Positions 1 through 10,203 of a stretch of 64,000 nucleotides of DNA are shown here, piece after piece. The notes beneath the pieces were generated by a model. That model searched no databases, was not told the DNA's origin, and worked only from the letters and a program-made list of their open reading frames with translations. Source of the DNA: Entoloma clypeatum (taxonomy: Eukaryota; Basidiomycota; Agaricomycetes; Agaricales; Entolomataceae); contig OY751491.1 of the NCBI GenBank assembly GCA_963565915.1, forward strand, positions 3,782,001 to 3,846,000. Direction: 5' to 3'. The position numbers and the translations under genes were made by a program. The number at the start of each line of letters is the position of its first letter. The first letter of the stretch is position 1.

Positions 1-1090
1 CCGGACAGCACCCGCATCGTCTCATACTCGGATGATGGCACCACCCGTGTATGGGACGCACGCAGTGGCGATGCCGTTGATGGACCGTTTAAAGGGCACC
101 CATATAGCGTCACGTCAGTTGCGTTCTCTCAGGACGGCACCCGCATCGTCTCTGGCTCAGACGACCACACGATCCGAGTATGGGACGCACGCAGTGGCTA
201 CACTGTTGCTGGACCCTTTCAAGGGCACACAGACGAGGTCAGGTCAGTTGGGTTCTCCCCGGACGGCACCCGCATCGTCTCTGGCTCAGATGATTGCACG
301 ATCCGAGTATGGGACGCACACAGTGACTACACCGTTGCTGGACCGTTTCAAGGGCACATAGACGAGGTCAGGTCAGTTGCGTTCTCTCCGGACGGCACCC
401 ACATCGTCTCTGGCTCAGATGATCTCACGATCCGAGTATGGGACGCACGCAGTGGCGACGCCGTTGCTGGGCCGTTTCGAGGGCACACAGATGAGGTCAG
501 GTCAGTTGCGTTCTCTCAGGACGGCACCCGCATCATCTCTGGCTCATATGATCACACGATCCGAGCATGGGATGCATGCAGCGGCCACACTGTTGCTGGA
601 CCGTTTCAAGGGCACACAGAGGAGGTCACGTCAGTTACATTCTCTCCAGACGGCACCTGCATCGTCTCTGGCTCATATGATCACACCGTCCGAGTATGGG
701 ATGCACGCAGTGGCGATGCCGTTGCTGGGCCGTTTCGAGGGCACACAGATGAGGTCAGGTCAGTTGCGTTCTCTCCAGACGGCACCCGCATCGTCTCTGG
801 CTCACATGACAGCACGATCCGAGTATGGGACGCACGCAGTGGCGACACCGTTGCAGGGCCGTTTCAAGGGCACACAGGTTTGGTCATGTCAGTCGCGTTC
901 TCTCCAGACGGCACCCGCATCGTCTCTGGCTCAATTGATCGCACGATCCGCGTATGGGATGCGCGCAGTGGCAAGACCGTTTCTGGACCGTTTGAAGGGC
1001 ACACAAGTGGGGTCACGTCAGTTGTGTTCTCTCAGGACGGCACCCGCATCGTCTCTGGCTCATATGACAGTACGATCCGGGTATGGGATG
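1..1090 (+). repeat. 129-bp tandem repeats encoding WD40 blades
   Basis: About 8.4 units of 129 bp, in frame with the WD40 protein. Each unit begins near GACGGCACCCGCATCGTCTC and varies mainly at a few codons. The high identity also keeps a second forward frame open over most of the array, which is a shadow and not a gene. Confidence 0.9.
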
Positions 1091-1377
1091 AATGGAACAA
1101 CAACCCCGTCCACGAATCCCTCCGCAACATCTCAGTCAATCCTCCCGCATTTTCTCACATATCCAATGCCTCTACAATCATGGAAAATTTCACATTCAAC
1201 CAGGATGGATGGATAACTGCAAACGATTACCCGTTTTTTTGGACATCACCTCATTTTCTTCCCCATCTGCCATTACCAGATCATGGTAAACTTGTTATCG
1301 GTCTCAAAGGCGCCATTTTCATTGACTACCGTTGTCATCTTAATATCGGCGACATGTGGTCTGCGTGTTTCCTTTGA
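1..1377 (+). CDS. C-terminal part of a WD40-repeat protein, probably a NACHT-WD40 (NLR-like) receptor
   Basis: The frame is open from base 1 to the TGA at 1375-1377, so the start lies outside the window. It encodes nine WD dipeptide units of 43 residues each, with the motif GTRIVSGS..D.TIRVWDARSG repeated almost unchanged. A non-repeat tail of about 95 residues follows, with DGWI, an aromatic FFW segment and a final MW.AC. WD40 arrays of this very uniform kind followed by such a tail are known at the C-termini of agaricomycete NACHT/NB-ARC proteins, where the beta-propeller is thought to act as a ligand-sensing module in heterokaryon incompatibility or innate recognition. No NACHT domain is visible here, so the receptor assignment is inference. 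The near-identity of the units suggests concerted evolution. A bare WD40 protein is the alternative. Confidence 0.85.
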   Translation, partial: PDSTRIVSYSDDGTTRVWDARSGDAVDGPFKGHPYSVTSVAFSQDGTRIVSGSDDHTIRVWDARSGYTVAGPFQGHTDEVRSVGFSPDGTRIVSGSDDCTIRVWDAHSDYTVAGPFQGHIDEVRSVAFSPDGTHIVSGSDDLTIRVWDARSGDAVAGPFRGHTDEVRSVAFSQDGTRIISGSYDHTIRAWDACSGHTVAGPFQGHTEEVTSVTFSPDGTCIVSGSYDHTVRVWDARSGDAVAGPFRGHTDEVRSVAFSPDGTRIVSGSHDSTIRVWDARSGDTVAGPFQGHTGLVMSVAFSPDGTRIVSGSIDRTIRVWDARSGKTVSGPFEGHTSGVTSVVFSQDGTRIVSGSYDSTIRVWDEWNNNPVHESLRNISVNPPAFSHISNASTIMENFTFNQDGWITANDYPFFWTSPHFLPHLPLPDHGKLVIGLKGAIFIDYRCHLNIGDMWSACFL

Positions 1378-1719
1378 CCAGATTTCAATGCGATTTAGTC
1401 CATGTATTGACTTTAATATCATCTGCTATTACCCCAATGCAGGCGCGGTCGTAGGCTCAGCATAGCTCAGCTCGTAGATCCATAAATTAAACCCTCCGAA
1501 GTCTTCGAACGAGCTGTCAACGACGGCTGGAGTACTTCAGCGGGTTGAATCTTTCACATCCCCTGGTCCTCGTGGCTTTCCATGCCCATTTCTGAATCCT
1601 CTAGCAATTGCTGATTGAATGTTTTTTTTTGGTGAATTGCGACTTACTTGAGCGAGTGAACGAAAAGTGGAAGACACGTGGCCCTGCTTCATCACACGAC
1701 CTTGACGTTTTCTTCCATC
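1378..1719. other. Intergenic, WD40 gene to YIPF gene
   Basis: No reading frame with coding character. It should contain the 3' end of the WD40 transcript and the promoter of the downstream gene. No clear TATA box was seen. Confidence 0.6.
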
Positions 1720-2969
1720 ATGGCCTACGTTCAGGTCGAAGCTGACGATGTATGTCCTCAATTTCCTCATCAATCTCACATCTGAACCACTTCTAGAGGC
1801 TCCAGGAAGGCCCAGAAGGAGGCCTTCAATTCAAATGTAAGCAAATCGAGACCAGCCAAAATGATCAAATATTCAACCAGCACCTCGGATGCTTTAGCTT
1901 TCTTAGGCACGAACGCCGGTGGGGATGGGATTGGGAATGCACAAGCGCAGGCGCGGTCTCCGGGTGTTGGGAGAGCAGACCGAGGTTCGTTCTACGCGCT
2001 GTGTCGTAAATTAGATGGTGAATGCTCACTTTCATCTAGGATATCTACAAGACGAGTCAAATCAACAAAAGGGAACGTCCGGGTTTTGGACACTGGACTA
2101 CTATCAGCCCTACTTTGATGTGGATACCCAGACGGTAAGTTCCAATGCCGAACCCGCGTTTGAGGATCCTCATTCTGGTTTTGTGGCCGCTAGGTGCTCA
2201 AAAGATGTTATGCCACCATGATTCCTACTTCTACAAACTACCTTTCGACACACCTCAACCCGCCAGATCTTTATGGACCTTTCTGGACGTTGACAACCTT
2301 GATCTTCACGCTGTTTCTGTCCTCAAGTTTGGCCGCCTCAATATCAGCATACCTATCAGCTCCTGGCACGGCATATGACTACGACTTCCAGCTTCTCTCC
2401 GTATCAGTCTCTCTTGTCTACGCGTACGGGATCGGTCTTCCCGTCTTGTTGTGGCTCGCCTTGAGGTATCTTGGTGTTGGAGAGTGGGGCGTGGTGGAAG
2501 CGATCGCAGTGTGGGGCTATGGGCTGTTTGTGTGGATTCCTGTTTCGGTATGTCTGTTCAGCCATATTCTGCGGTTTTTGAGAGTCAAATTCTGCCGTAG
2601 GTTCTGTGTGTTATTCCCGTCCCTCTTCTGCGGTGGGCCCTTGTATTCGCCGCATTCGCCTCTTCGGGGTACTTCCTCGTCATGAATGTCTATCCCGTCC
2701 TTGCCTCCGTACGTCCCGCTCATAACTTTCCAATCCCTTTGTTGAAAACTGAATCAACTCATTACAAGGCCGAAGCAAAGGCTACGCGTCTTTTGATAGT
2801 CGCCATCGTCGTTCTACATGCAGGGCTGGCGTTGACATTCAAAATCCTATTCTTCGGATACTACGTGGTGGACAAGATCGGAGCAGATATTTCTTTTCCG
2901 GGTAGTGATTCACCGGCGACGAATGCGACCGAAGCGCTGGTGCAGAGGGTGGGCTCATGGCTGTTCTAA
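1720..2969 (+). CDS. Yip1-domain Golgi membrane protein, YIPF1/YIPF2-like
   Basis: Seven exons by GT-AG splicing: 1720-1749, 1797-1836, 1898-1984, 2040-2134, 2194-2547, 2601-2708 and 2769-2969. They join in frame to 304 residues, close to the about 306 of human YIPF1. The N-terminus is hydrophilic with a LQF motif. It is followed by FWTLDYYQPYFDVDT, then NPPDLYGPFW, the family signature just before the first membrane segment. Five hydrophobic segments follow, and the acidic, short tail ends VGSWLF. Yip1-family proteins sit in ER-to-Golgi and Golgi membranes, bind Rab/Ypt GTPases and help vesicle formation; that role is known from the family. The third exon start could also be at 1907, which would drop three residues. 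Other junctions are fixed by the preserved frame and the family alignment. Confidence 0.9.
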
Positions 2970-3711
2970 ATAATTTCCGCCGATTGGGGTTTTTTTTCAT
3001 CTGAATGATAGAATCACGAAAGCATGGCCTGGTCCCATTACATGTCTTGAACATTCCGAGCGCATGATTGGAGTCGTGGCGGTCGTCAGGAGGCGGGCTT
3101 GTATGCGAACTTGTTGCGATATAGGCTATGGTCGCGACATCCAGACGAGACAACCATATTTTTCTATCCTCGAACCAGTAAAGCACAGAGCCTCCCTACG
3201 CTTAGATTGTCTTCGCCTTGAGCCTGGTTCCTCCTGATCCTGTTGCACCTATTCGCTGGACAAAGGAAATCGCTGATTGTGTTTTCCCCCCACTTTCCGC
3301 AGCACCCTGTAAGGCAAGCCGATGATGGTGCGGCGCGCGATCATCCACCCTTCCAATCTATTGTCTTGTCTTCAATGAGACCAAGAAGAACATAAAATCC
3401 GTTAGTCAAAGAGGAACAACGAGTGCCAGCCTTAGCGAAGCGAGGCCCGGCTAGATCCACAACTTAACTCCTCGCATACACGCGACGGCCGCTGAGCCCA
3501 ATGGTGCTTTCTACCCATACTTCACTCCGTTCTTCAGATTCTCTCTCTGGATAAAGAATCTGCGACACCACAGGACTTGGAACACACGCGATGTCGCCAT
3601 GCCGGCGCCGCGCACTTGATCTATCGGGCCCAGGGGTCACCCACTCTCTTTGCCTATTAAATATTCTTGTAACATCGAGTACAAATTATATACTGCTGGA
3701 TACAAGTTTAA
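2970..3711. other. Intergenic between convergent genes
   Basis: Lies between the 3' ends of the YIPF gene and the minus-strand caspase-like gene. I see no supported gene or RNA. A short forward frame at 3591-3788 is not coding-like. Confidence 0.6.
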
Positions 3712-5274
3712 TTAAGATGCAAAGACTCCCTGTCGAAGTTCGTGAAAACCTTGCTCAACTGCCCTGTCCCAGTCTGAAGTTGGAATAATTGGACGCCCCA
3801 CAGCTGCCCAGACACGCGCGAGCCAACACGCCGCAGCCACAAAAGGCCGCATTGGTCCCTGTTTGACTAAGAGAGATACGATGCAACCACTTGCCTCCGC
3901 CTCCCTTCGTTGATCATGCATCGACTGAGCCAACTTCCCACCCATCTCCTCGACAACCTTTCCCCATCCCAGATTATTTGCTATCGCCACTGCTAGCGCC
4001 TTGCTTTCTATGCGATGCTTCAATGCTGCAAAGAGCCTGCCCTTCTCGGATTCGCTGAGAGGTCGATGGGCATCCCTGCCACGCAGAAGCCGGTGGCACT
4101 TGACTATTGTTTCTGTCTCTGCGGCAGTTTGAACAGCATACTTGAGATACTCTTGAGCAAGACGAATTAACGGTGCCTCATTCTCGGGGTTCGATGGTGT
4201 AGCCATTGCGGGCTGCACAGGAAAGACATCATACCGCTTTGTTGCTGAGGAACTTGAGGTTGTGACACCTGGATCTGAAGGTGGAACACACTGGAAACGA
4301 TGGAGGCCTGCCATTTGTGAATCTAAAGGTCGTAAAGGCATTGAGTGAGGCTTTGACACTGGACAGGGGCTGAAGCACAAACTGGCAGTTGTGTATACTT
4401 GCCCAATACGGTCTCTCCAAACATGAATCCATTCTCTCACCTCATCCAGTCTTTGCCTTGGCAAAGAGTGAGAAGGTCGCACTTTTGCCGAGTCAAAGTC
4501 ATGTGGGTATTGTGGTTCACGGAGTCCATCATCGCCAACTTTCCCTGTGCAAGGTGCTTTGAGCTGAGATTCACTGGCTTGTTCTGCAAGGAGTGCGGTC
4601 ACGAAAAAACCTCCGCGAGTCTTCTCAGAACCTGAGACAGCAAGTGATGGGTCTTCTTCGTCAGCAAGTGATGGGTCTTCTTCGTCAGCTCCTGCAGCAG
4701 TGAGGAGCCACCAATGGGGGCTTTCCCATACTCCTGCGTCACAGGCAGTGTTTATGAGCCAAACAGTTCCCATTGTGCCTTGCACGGCGTCCTCAAGGTC
4801 ATACTTGCTTAGTTCGCAATACTTCTCATCGTCCCCGATGATGAATTTCCCGCCCTCTGTGCCGTGACCAACCAGAACCAGAACAAGTACATCGCCTTTA
4901 GACAAAATCTGTGCTCTTGTGCGAATTTCGAGAACAAACATGCGTCGGAGGATGTCGGGAGATTTTGTGAAGACCGTCTCAAATGGTGGGGCCTCAAACA
5001 TGATTCTGTCACAACTCGGGTCGCCCAAGAGAAATCTTTCGGACTCCTGCCGAATTGGTGTTCCACATAACCAGAAGCTACGGTCTTCGGATGGACCAAT
5101 CAGTTCTCGTAACACGACAAAATCTGTGGCCATCCAAAGATCTTCGCCATTTTTGATATTTGTAGTTCCAAGTAATCCGCACACAACTGGGCAACGACGT
5201 GAAGGGAAGCTGGAGAACTCCTTGTGGGACGACATGGAGGATAAAAGATGAGCAAGAAAGTTAGTCATCTGCAA
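3712..5274 (-). CDS. Caspase-fold (C14/C13-like) cysteine peptidase homologue
   Basis: A single open frame of 520 codons without introns. Residues about 20-240 look like a caspase-haemoglobinase fold: a hydrophobic strand VLVLVLVGHG carries a candidate catalytic His137, and a second strand VWLINTACDAG carries candidate Cys178, spaced as in metacaspases and legumains. The C-terminal half is less conserved in appearance, with proline/serine-rich linker near 300-370 and helical, alanine-rich segments after 380, ending in a possibly amphipathic or membrane-associated stretch (PFVAAACWLARVWAAVG). An 8-residue tandem duplication, ADEEDPSL, lies at 196-211. Translation may start at Met1 or at the MSS 13 residues later. 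Similar His-Gly/Cys proteins are widespread in agaricomycetes but their function is not established. Substrate and activation are unknown. Assignment rests on motif and strand pattern only. Confidence 0.65.
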   Translation of the reverse strand: MQMTNFLAHLLSSMSSHKEFSSFPSRRCPVVCGLLGTTNIKNGEDLWMATDFVVLRELIGPSEDRSFWLCGTPIRQESERFLLGDPSCDRIMFEAPPFETVFTKSPDILRRMFVLEIRTRAQILSKGDVLVLVLVGHGTEGGKFIIGDDEKYCELSKYDLEDAVQGTMGTVWLINTACDAGVWESPHWWLLTAAGADEEDPSLADEEDPSLAVSGSEKTRGGFFVTALLAEQASESQLKAPCTGKVGDDGLREPQYPHDFDSAKVRPSHSLPRQRLDEVREWIHVWRDRIGQVYTTASLCFSPCPVSKPHSMPLRPLDSQMAGLHRFQCVPPSDPGVTTSSSSATKRYDVFPVQPAMATPSNPENEAPLIRLAQEYLKYAVQTAAETETIVKCHRLLRGRDAHRPLSESEKGRLFAALKHRIESKALAVAIANNLGWGKVVEEMGGKLAQSMHDQRREAEASGCIVSLLVKQGPMRPFVAAACWLARVWAAVGRPIIPTSDWDRAVEQGFHELRQGVFAS

Positions 5275-5424
5275 TTACGGTGACTCCTGACTTGAACACC
5301 TATAACCACAACCCCTATTCTCCGACAGAGACTGGGAATGTCGCAGTCTCCAGATGTTGGGCGAATAAACCGCCTCAGGTTTGTTCCATGTCGTATTATT
5401 CCTAAACTGGGGTAATGTGTAGAG

Positions 5425-7060
5425 TTACATTACCCATTGACGCTCTCGCCTAATTTCTTCAGCACGACGATCCACGACCTTTCGTACTTCCTCTCCCCAT
5501 ACCTCTTCTGGGCGTTGTGAAGGCTCGGTAATTGTGCCGCATGTCTTTGAGTGCTTCTCGGCTTCGGAGAACTCCATCACCACACAATTATCGACAGCCA
5601 GCGGCAGGCTAATATCCCATCGGATAAGAGTTGGCCTTGAAGGGACGTTATGAGGTGGAACAACTGAGCGTCCGCGGTAGACATCTTCAAATATCAGAGC
5701 AACATCATCTTCGTCTATCGAAAGTTTGCTGTATCATTATGCTGATGAATGCCCCAAGACAAACAAAGTTGTTCGAAAGACTGACTTTATCACTGCCCCG
5801 ATCAACTTGGATTCTCTATTCAGAAGATCGCGCAAGAGTCGCTCATACAGCTTCTTGCGCCCCTTTATAGGAAGAGGGTTTGATATGGGTTTTCCGGCTA
5901 GTTCGCAAAGAATATACGTGGCAGCGTGAAGCCCAAAGATAGAAGGAAGGGGTCCAAGAACAGGTAGTATGCGTACACGGAAGTCGTCAAATACCCCGAG
6001 CTCTTTAACAGGTCCTTTTTGGAACTCTTCTTCGGGCAGTGGGAGGAGTTTAATATCGCTCGGGACTTCGGTAGAGTAGACGACTGGTATTCCGGATGAG
6101 ACGCCGAGAAGGCGAAGACGTCGTCGGACACAGCGAGCTAGGGGATCATAGATGGTACTGGAAATGTCGCTGATCTGTATTCTTGTGGGATCACATTTTG
6201 CACCGGCCCCCATGGAAGAAAAAACCTGCAGGTGGTGAGCATGTCAAGAGATTGACCAGCAGAGCGGAAATACCGGTATTTTTTGGTCGTGACAATACTT
6301 CAAGAGATCAACTTTCGTCGAGATATTATCGATGGCATCTATCATCATAGAATTAGCAGAGAAGCAAAAGATGAGTTGGGAATGACGTTGTAGTATTCAC
6401 CAATGACCCAATCAGCGCCTTCCAGCAGAATGCCACCCTCTTCCTTCCGCCAAATTTCGACTCTCGAATCGACTTCTACCCATTTCGAAATCTGCCTCAA
6501 GGTTCTTTCTACGCACTTGACTTTCGGAGTTCCGACATCTGTCAAAGCAGCAGTGGCGTGTCGGTTCAATGAAGAGAGTGTAACGTAGTCAAAGTCCACA
6601 AGTCGAATCTTTGAGACGCCTCTGGGTAATTCTTTTTTAGTGCTGAATCGTTTTTTTTATGGGAAAATTCAGGTTAGACTCACGACCGAGCAAGCATGAC
6701 AGCAGCCCAACTCCCAACACCTCCACAGCCAACAATAACCACCGACGCTCTTCGAACCTTCTCCATGCCATCATCGCCGAAGAAAGCGTAATTTCGTGAA
6801 AGTTGCTCCCGTATTAGGTTCTCGTCGTACCCTCCATACTCTATTTCTTGAGGTGTCCTCAATGGAGGCGTCGGCAAGCTACTGGTAGGGATGTCACTGT
6901 TGTTCGACCCGCGTGAGGCTAGGGATTGAAGTATCTCGTCATTGAGGTTCTTGCGACGCTCTCTACGCGTGTACGACGAGTATGCAGTTATGAGAGACGC
7001 TGTGGCCACAGAGGCGCCGATTGCGGTCGCCACGAGTTGCGTCTTGTGCGAGTGATACAT
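5425..7060 (-). CDS. tRNA N6-threonylcarbamoyladenosine dehydratase, Tcd1/Tcd2-like (E1-like, ThiF fold)
   Basis: Five exons on the minus strand: 7060-6684, 6621-6401, 6338-6274, 6225-5786 and 5728-5425, giving 468 residues in frame (yeast Tcd1/2 are 429-447). Residues 9-28 are a hydrophobic segment followed by basic residues, fitting the mitochondrial outer-membrane anchor of the yeast proteins. The ATP-binding loop GCGGVGSW is at 111-118, followed by VDFDYV, SSLNRHA, WVIDAIDN, and SSMGAGAKCDPTRI. The C-terminus has RWD...PL..DNCVVM...EAEKH, typical of the family. The enzyme uses ATP to cyclise t6A37 to ct6A in ANN-decoding tRNAs (known from the family). The intron between exons 4 and 5 uses GTCAGT as donor; a 36-nt alternative with GTTTGT is possible but unusually short. 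The gene is divergent from the Nudix gene. Confidence 0.92.
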
Positions 7061-7185
7061 TTTTTGCCGAATGTGACGTGACCTGTATGGGGTTTGGTCA
7101 CGCGTCGGCCCGCAACAAACCGGCGACCCGGATTCCCGGAACCGACACGCCGAATCTCCAATTTCATCCGGTCACACACGAGAAG
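7061..7185. promoter_or_regulatory. Shared divergent promoter region of the Tcd-like and Nudix genes
   Basis: Only 125 bp separate the two start codons. The segment holds TGACGTG at 7073-7079 and a second TCACGCG about 20 bp further on, candidate bZIP-type sites. No TATA box was seen. Coordinate control of both genes is inference. Confidence 0.5.
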
Positions 7186-8570
7186 ATGTCAGGTTCTGAA
7201 CCCAAGCCTCTCTTGACGTTTCTTGATGTCGTCAATACCTGTGACAACGTCCGCGTTCACCAGGCGTCTCCGATTCTTTCCCCGTTCGACTCCGAGAATC
7301 TCATCCCGCTCTACTTATCAGAGTCTCCAGATAGTCCCGTCATAGGCCTCCTGAGGCCCGTAATTTTGGAGCAACTCAAGCTAGAGAATAAACGAAGCCG
7401 TGACCTGGGGATCCAAGAACTGTGGACCATCAGCGTGGACTCGGCCCCGATCGCTCGACGTGGACGGAAGATCGGACCAAGTGTCTCCTTGCAGAACTGG
7501 CTGGATATCCCTGCCAAACGCACGTCTGCTATTAAGGAGTTATGCGAACGCTGGAGAGATACCCGACTCTTCGATAATGTTTGCGGGCCGAAGAAATGGA
7601 GGGACGAATTATATCCAGTCTATGCCGACCCTTTTGGGCCTCATGACTACCCGAACGATAACACAGCGGCTCTTGGAGAACAGCTTAATTTTGTCTTCGA
7701 GATGGAGCGCTCGGCTTGTGCACTTTTCGGCATCGTAACTTATGGTGTTCATATGAGCATCTATAAAGAAGTCGAAGTGGCTGGCCAGAAAACCTTGCAA
7801 GTTTGGGTCCCTACTCGAGCCCGAACAAAGCAAACGTGCGTACACTCTTTGCCTTAATACAGGTGGCACCAACACTTCAGTTTCTTACGACTTAGATTTC
7901 CCGGGCTGCTGGACAACTCGGTGGCAGGAGGGATTCCCAGCGGTATATCAATTTTCGAATCGATGGCAAAAGAGTGTATGGAGGAAGCGAGCATCGCGGA
8001 CCATGTCGTTCGAAAACATGAGAGGGCCACCGGGGCGATCAGCTACTTCTTCAGGTTCTGCACGACTGACTGAGGTCTTCTGCTCCTGCAAGGCTGATTA
8101 CTTCTGATTAGGACGGCTATGGGTTGGCTTCAGCCTGAAGTTGAGTATGTACCGCTATTCTCTGGGGTAAAAGGCGCTGACTGCATTTTGTTTAGATATG
8201 TCTATGACATCTCGATTCCTTCTGATGACGATGCGGCCCTTTTCGAACCCAGACCACTCGATGGCGAAGTTGAATCCTTTGAGGTAAGGGAATTAGTGAT
8301 GCGATAAGGTGTTCTTTGACTAGTTCCTCATTACAATCATTTAGCTCATGACGCACGACGTCATTATCGAAAAGATGCACGCAGGGTTATTCAAGCCGAA
8401 TTGTGCTTTAGGTATGCCAATTCCTTGATACTTACGATCACTCTCAGATGTTTCGCACAGTATTCATCGATCTCTTCATGCGTTTGGGTTATATCACGCC
8501 TGATAATGAGCCAGATTATATGAAGATTCTTACGCGCCTCCATGGTACGTTTGATTTTGAAAGATGGTAG
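7186..8570 (+). CDS. DUF4743-Nudix hydrolase (Nudix 20/24-like, often annotated as thiamin pyrophosphokinase-related)
   Basis: Six exons: 7186-7835, 7896-8054, 8112-8144, 8196-8283, 8345-8411 and 8461-8570, giving 368 residues. The N-terminal half is the DUF4743 region (FLDVVNTCDNV onward). The Nudix part contains GLLDNSVAGGIPSG and then ESMAKECMEEAS at about residues 238-249, with the metal-binding EE pair of the Nudix box and Lys in place of the usual Arg. GWLQPEVEYVYD, DGEVESFELM, FKPNCALV and YITPDNEPDY are family landmarks. Homologues hydrolyse nucleoside diphosphate derivatives such as oxidised thiamin diphosphate; this substrate is not shown by the sequence. Met at 7186 is preferred over an upstream in-frame ATG at 7021, which lies inside the divergent gene. 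The last exon is read through to TAG at 8568-8570, although a GTACGT donor at 8545 could allow a different tail. Confidence 0.9.
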
Positions 8571-8835
8571 GTCAAGATGGCGGGTGAGTGATAGTAGTAC
8601 GTTGTCCGGAATCTGTGGAATATAGGTAGATGTGTGGCATTCAGACTGCTTTGCTTCCTCATAACCTTATTCAACGTGAGTAACTCAAGAGACGAACAGG
8701 CTTTATCTGATCTGATGATCTGTCAAGTTGACTGACGTAAGAGGCCGTACAGAAGCTACACGGAAATTGAAAAGGCGTGGCTGCGGCTTCAATGCGCGGG
8801 TCAACGTTTACTATTCGTTTCCCTAATTTATCCCG
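8571..8835. other. Intergenic, Nudix gene to peroxidase gene
   Basis: No supported gene. If the alternative donor at 8545 were used, a last exon of the Nudix gene would begin near 8629 in this stretch. Confidence 0.5.
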
Positions 8836-8841
8836 TATAAA
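8836..8841 (+). promoter_or_regulatory. TATA box of the heme-thiolate peroxidase gene
   Basis: TATAAA lies 46 bp upstream of the ATG at 8887 and is followed by a CT-rich stretch of the kind seen at fungal start sites. The short spacing implies a short 5' leader. Confidence 0.6.
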
Positions 8842-8886
8842 GCATGCCTCTCTACTCTTCTTTCCTCTTCCCTGCCATTTACTACG

Positions 8887-9951
8887 ATGCCCATCGCCAA
8901 ACTTGCCCAAGACCTCGCGGTCGCCACTTGGGACGTCTCTCTCACTCTCCTGAACCTGGTAACACCGAAGAGAAAAGTTGGGCATGTCACTCTCGCTGGG
9001 CACCCTGGCTTCGACGGCAAATGGCCTGAATATGTAGCTCCAAAGGACGGAGACAGCAGGTGTTCTTGTCCTGCCCTCAACGCGATGGCAAATCACGGTC
9101 AGTCTAAGTTCCACCAGCCCGTGTCCCTGCTCGCCTCGTGTACTGATTTCATGCCGAGCAGGTATTTTGCCGCATGACGGGAAGAATATCTCGTTCAAAG
9201 AGCTTAGTAGCAAGCTAAATGCTACGTACAACTTTTCTCCGACCTTTTGCTTCTTCGTACCGGACTTTGCGGCGCGCATGTTGGGGAGAAAATACAAGAC
9301 GGATACGTTTGATTTGAAAGATCTGGACCTCCACAGTGACAAGGGGATTGAACACGACGCGTCTCTCCTCCGTATGTTACCCAACTTCCTTCTCTCAACG
9401 CCTTGGGTTCTGATCAAGCTCTCTGATACTAGGAAGAGATGTCCATTTCGAACCAGATCAATCGGTGATTCACTTGCCGTATGTCAGAGAGCTCCTCGAC
9501 TCCGCAACGGGCAAAGACGATGACGGAAACGCTCTCCTTACAACCGGCGACCTGTCTCTCATCTCCTCTAAACGACGGGCTGAAGCGAGGGCCGAGAATC
9601 CTGAATTTACCCTGAACAAATTCCACAAGATTTTCGGAAGTTCCAAGTACGTTTTTCCAGGTTCTACTTCATCTCGCCCCCCCGAAGGATTTATACCGTT
9701 ACTTTAGCTCCTCTACGCTCCTCACGATTTTCGGTGGCCGCATCAAAGACATCGAGGTCTTTCTCACCGAAGAACGTCTCCCGGATGGATGGGAATCCAG
9801 GATCAGGGAGCCCAAGGGGCTCACAATGCTGACTTTTAACAGGACAGTGTTGAAGCTCGAATCCGGGATCGATGAATCGAAGTTTGCGCCTGCTGCTACG
9901 GACGTCAATAACGGGGATTTGACAGAGACGCCGGCCCAGGAGACTTCATGA
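8887..9951 (+). CDS. Heme-thiolate peroxidase / unspecific peroxygenase (chloroperoxidase family)
   Basis: Four exons: 8887-9097, 9162-9371, 9433-9646 and 9708-9951, joining to 292 residues, the size of the short family. RCSCP at 58-62 holds the proximal cysteine ligand (Cys61; Ser replaces the first Pro of the usual PCP). ALNAMANHGILPHDGKNIS follows, as in the family. EHD at 134-136 in GIEHDASLLRRD is the short-type motif near the distal acid. LP.GWESR and FN.TV close to the C-terminus also match. Family members use hydrogen peroxide for oxygen transfer or halogenation on the heme-thiolate centre. The N-terminus (MPIAKLAQDLAVATWDV) is not a convincing secretion signal, so the protein may be intracellular, unlike most characterised peroxygenases. 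Exons join without breaking frame, so the gene appears intact. Confidence 0.9.
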
Positions 9952-10203
9952 TGAATGAATGCACGATTTTTGGCGCCCGCTGTATCACAATTTACTTACG
10001 ACGCAATGACATCCCTCCCTCTGCGTCGAGTCTGCGAGCGGTAAAATCGTAGACTTGAACTTGACCTATTTCATGGGCTCTACTCTTGCGCCACGGAGGC
10101 CAGTGCAAGCAAGCGGTTACTTGCTCTCAGGAACGTGGTAGACGCCTCGGACACTCACGCAAGTATGTCTGCCTATTGAAAGCATTGCTTCACATGGGTA
10201 TAT
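9952..10203. other. Intergenic, peroxidase gene to tRNA
   Basis: No coding-like frame or RNA seen. It should contain the peroxidase 3' untranslated region. Confidence 0.5.

Noticed and set aside
1..1090. CRISPR-like regular repeats
   Set aside because: Units are contiguous and protein-coding, without unique spacers; the genome is fungal.
32..1216. Long forward frame overlapping the WD40 array
   Set aside because: It is the second frame of a near-identical 129-bp repeat; the first frame encodes clear WD40 blades.
3591..3788. Small frame between YIPF and caspase-like genes
   Set aside because: Overlaps the 3' end of the caspase-like gene and has no coding character.
8545..8700. A seventh exon of the Nudix gene
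   Set aside because: A donor and acceptor exist, but read-through gives a compact end (HGTFDFERW) at 8570 that fits the family length.
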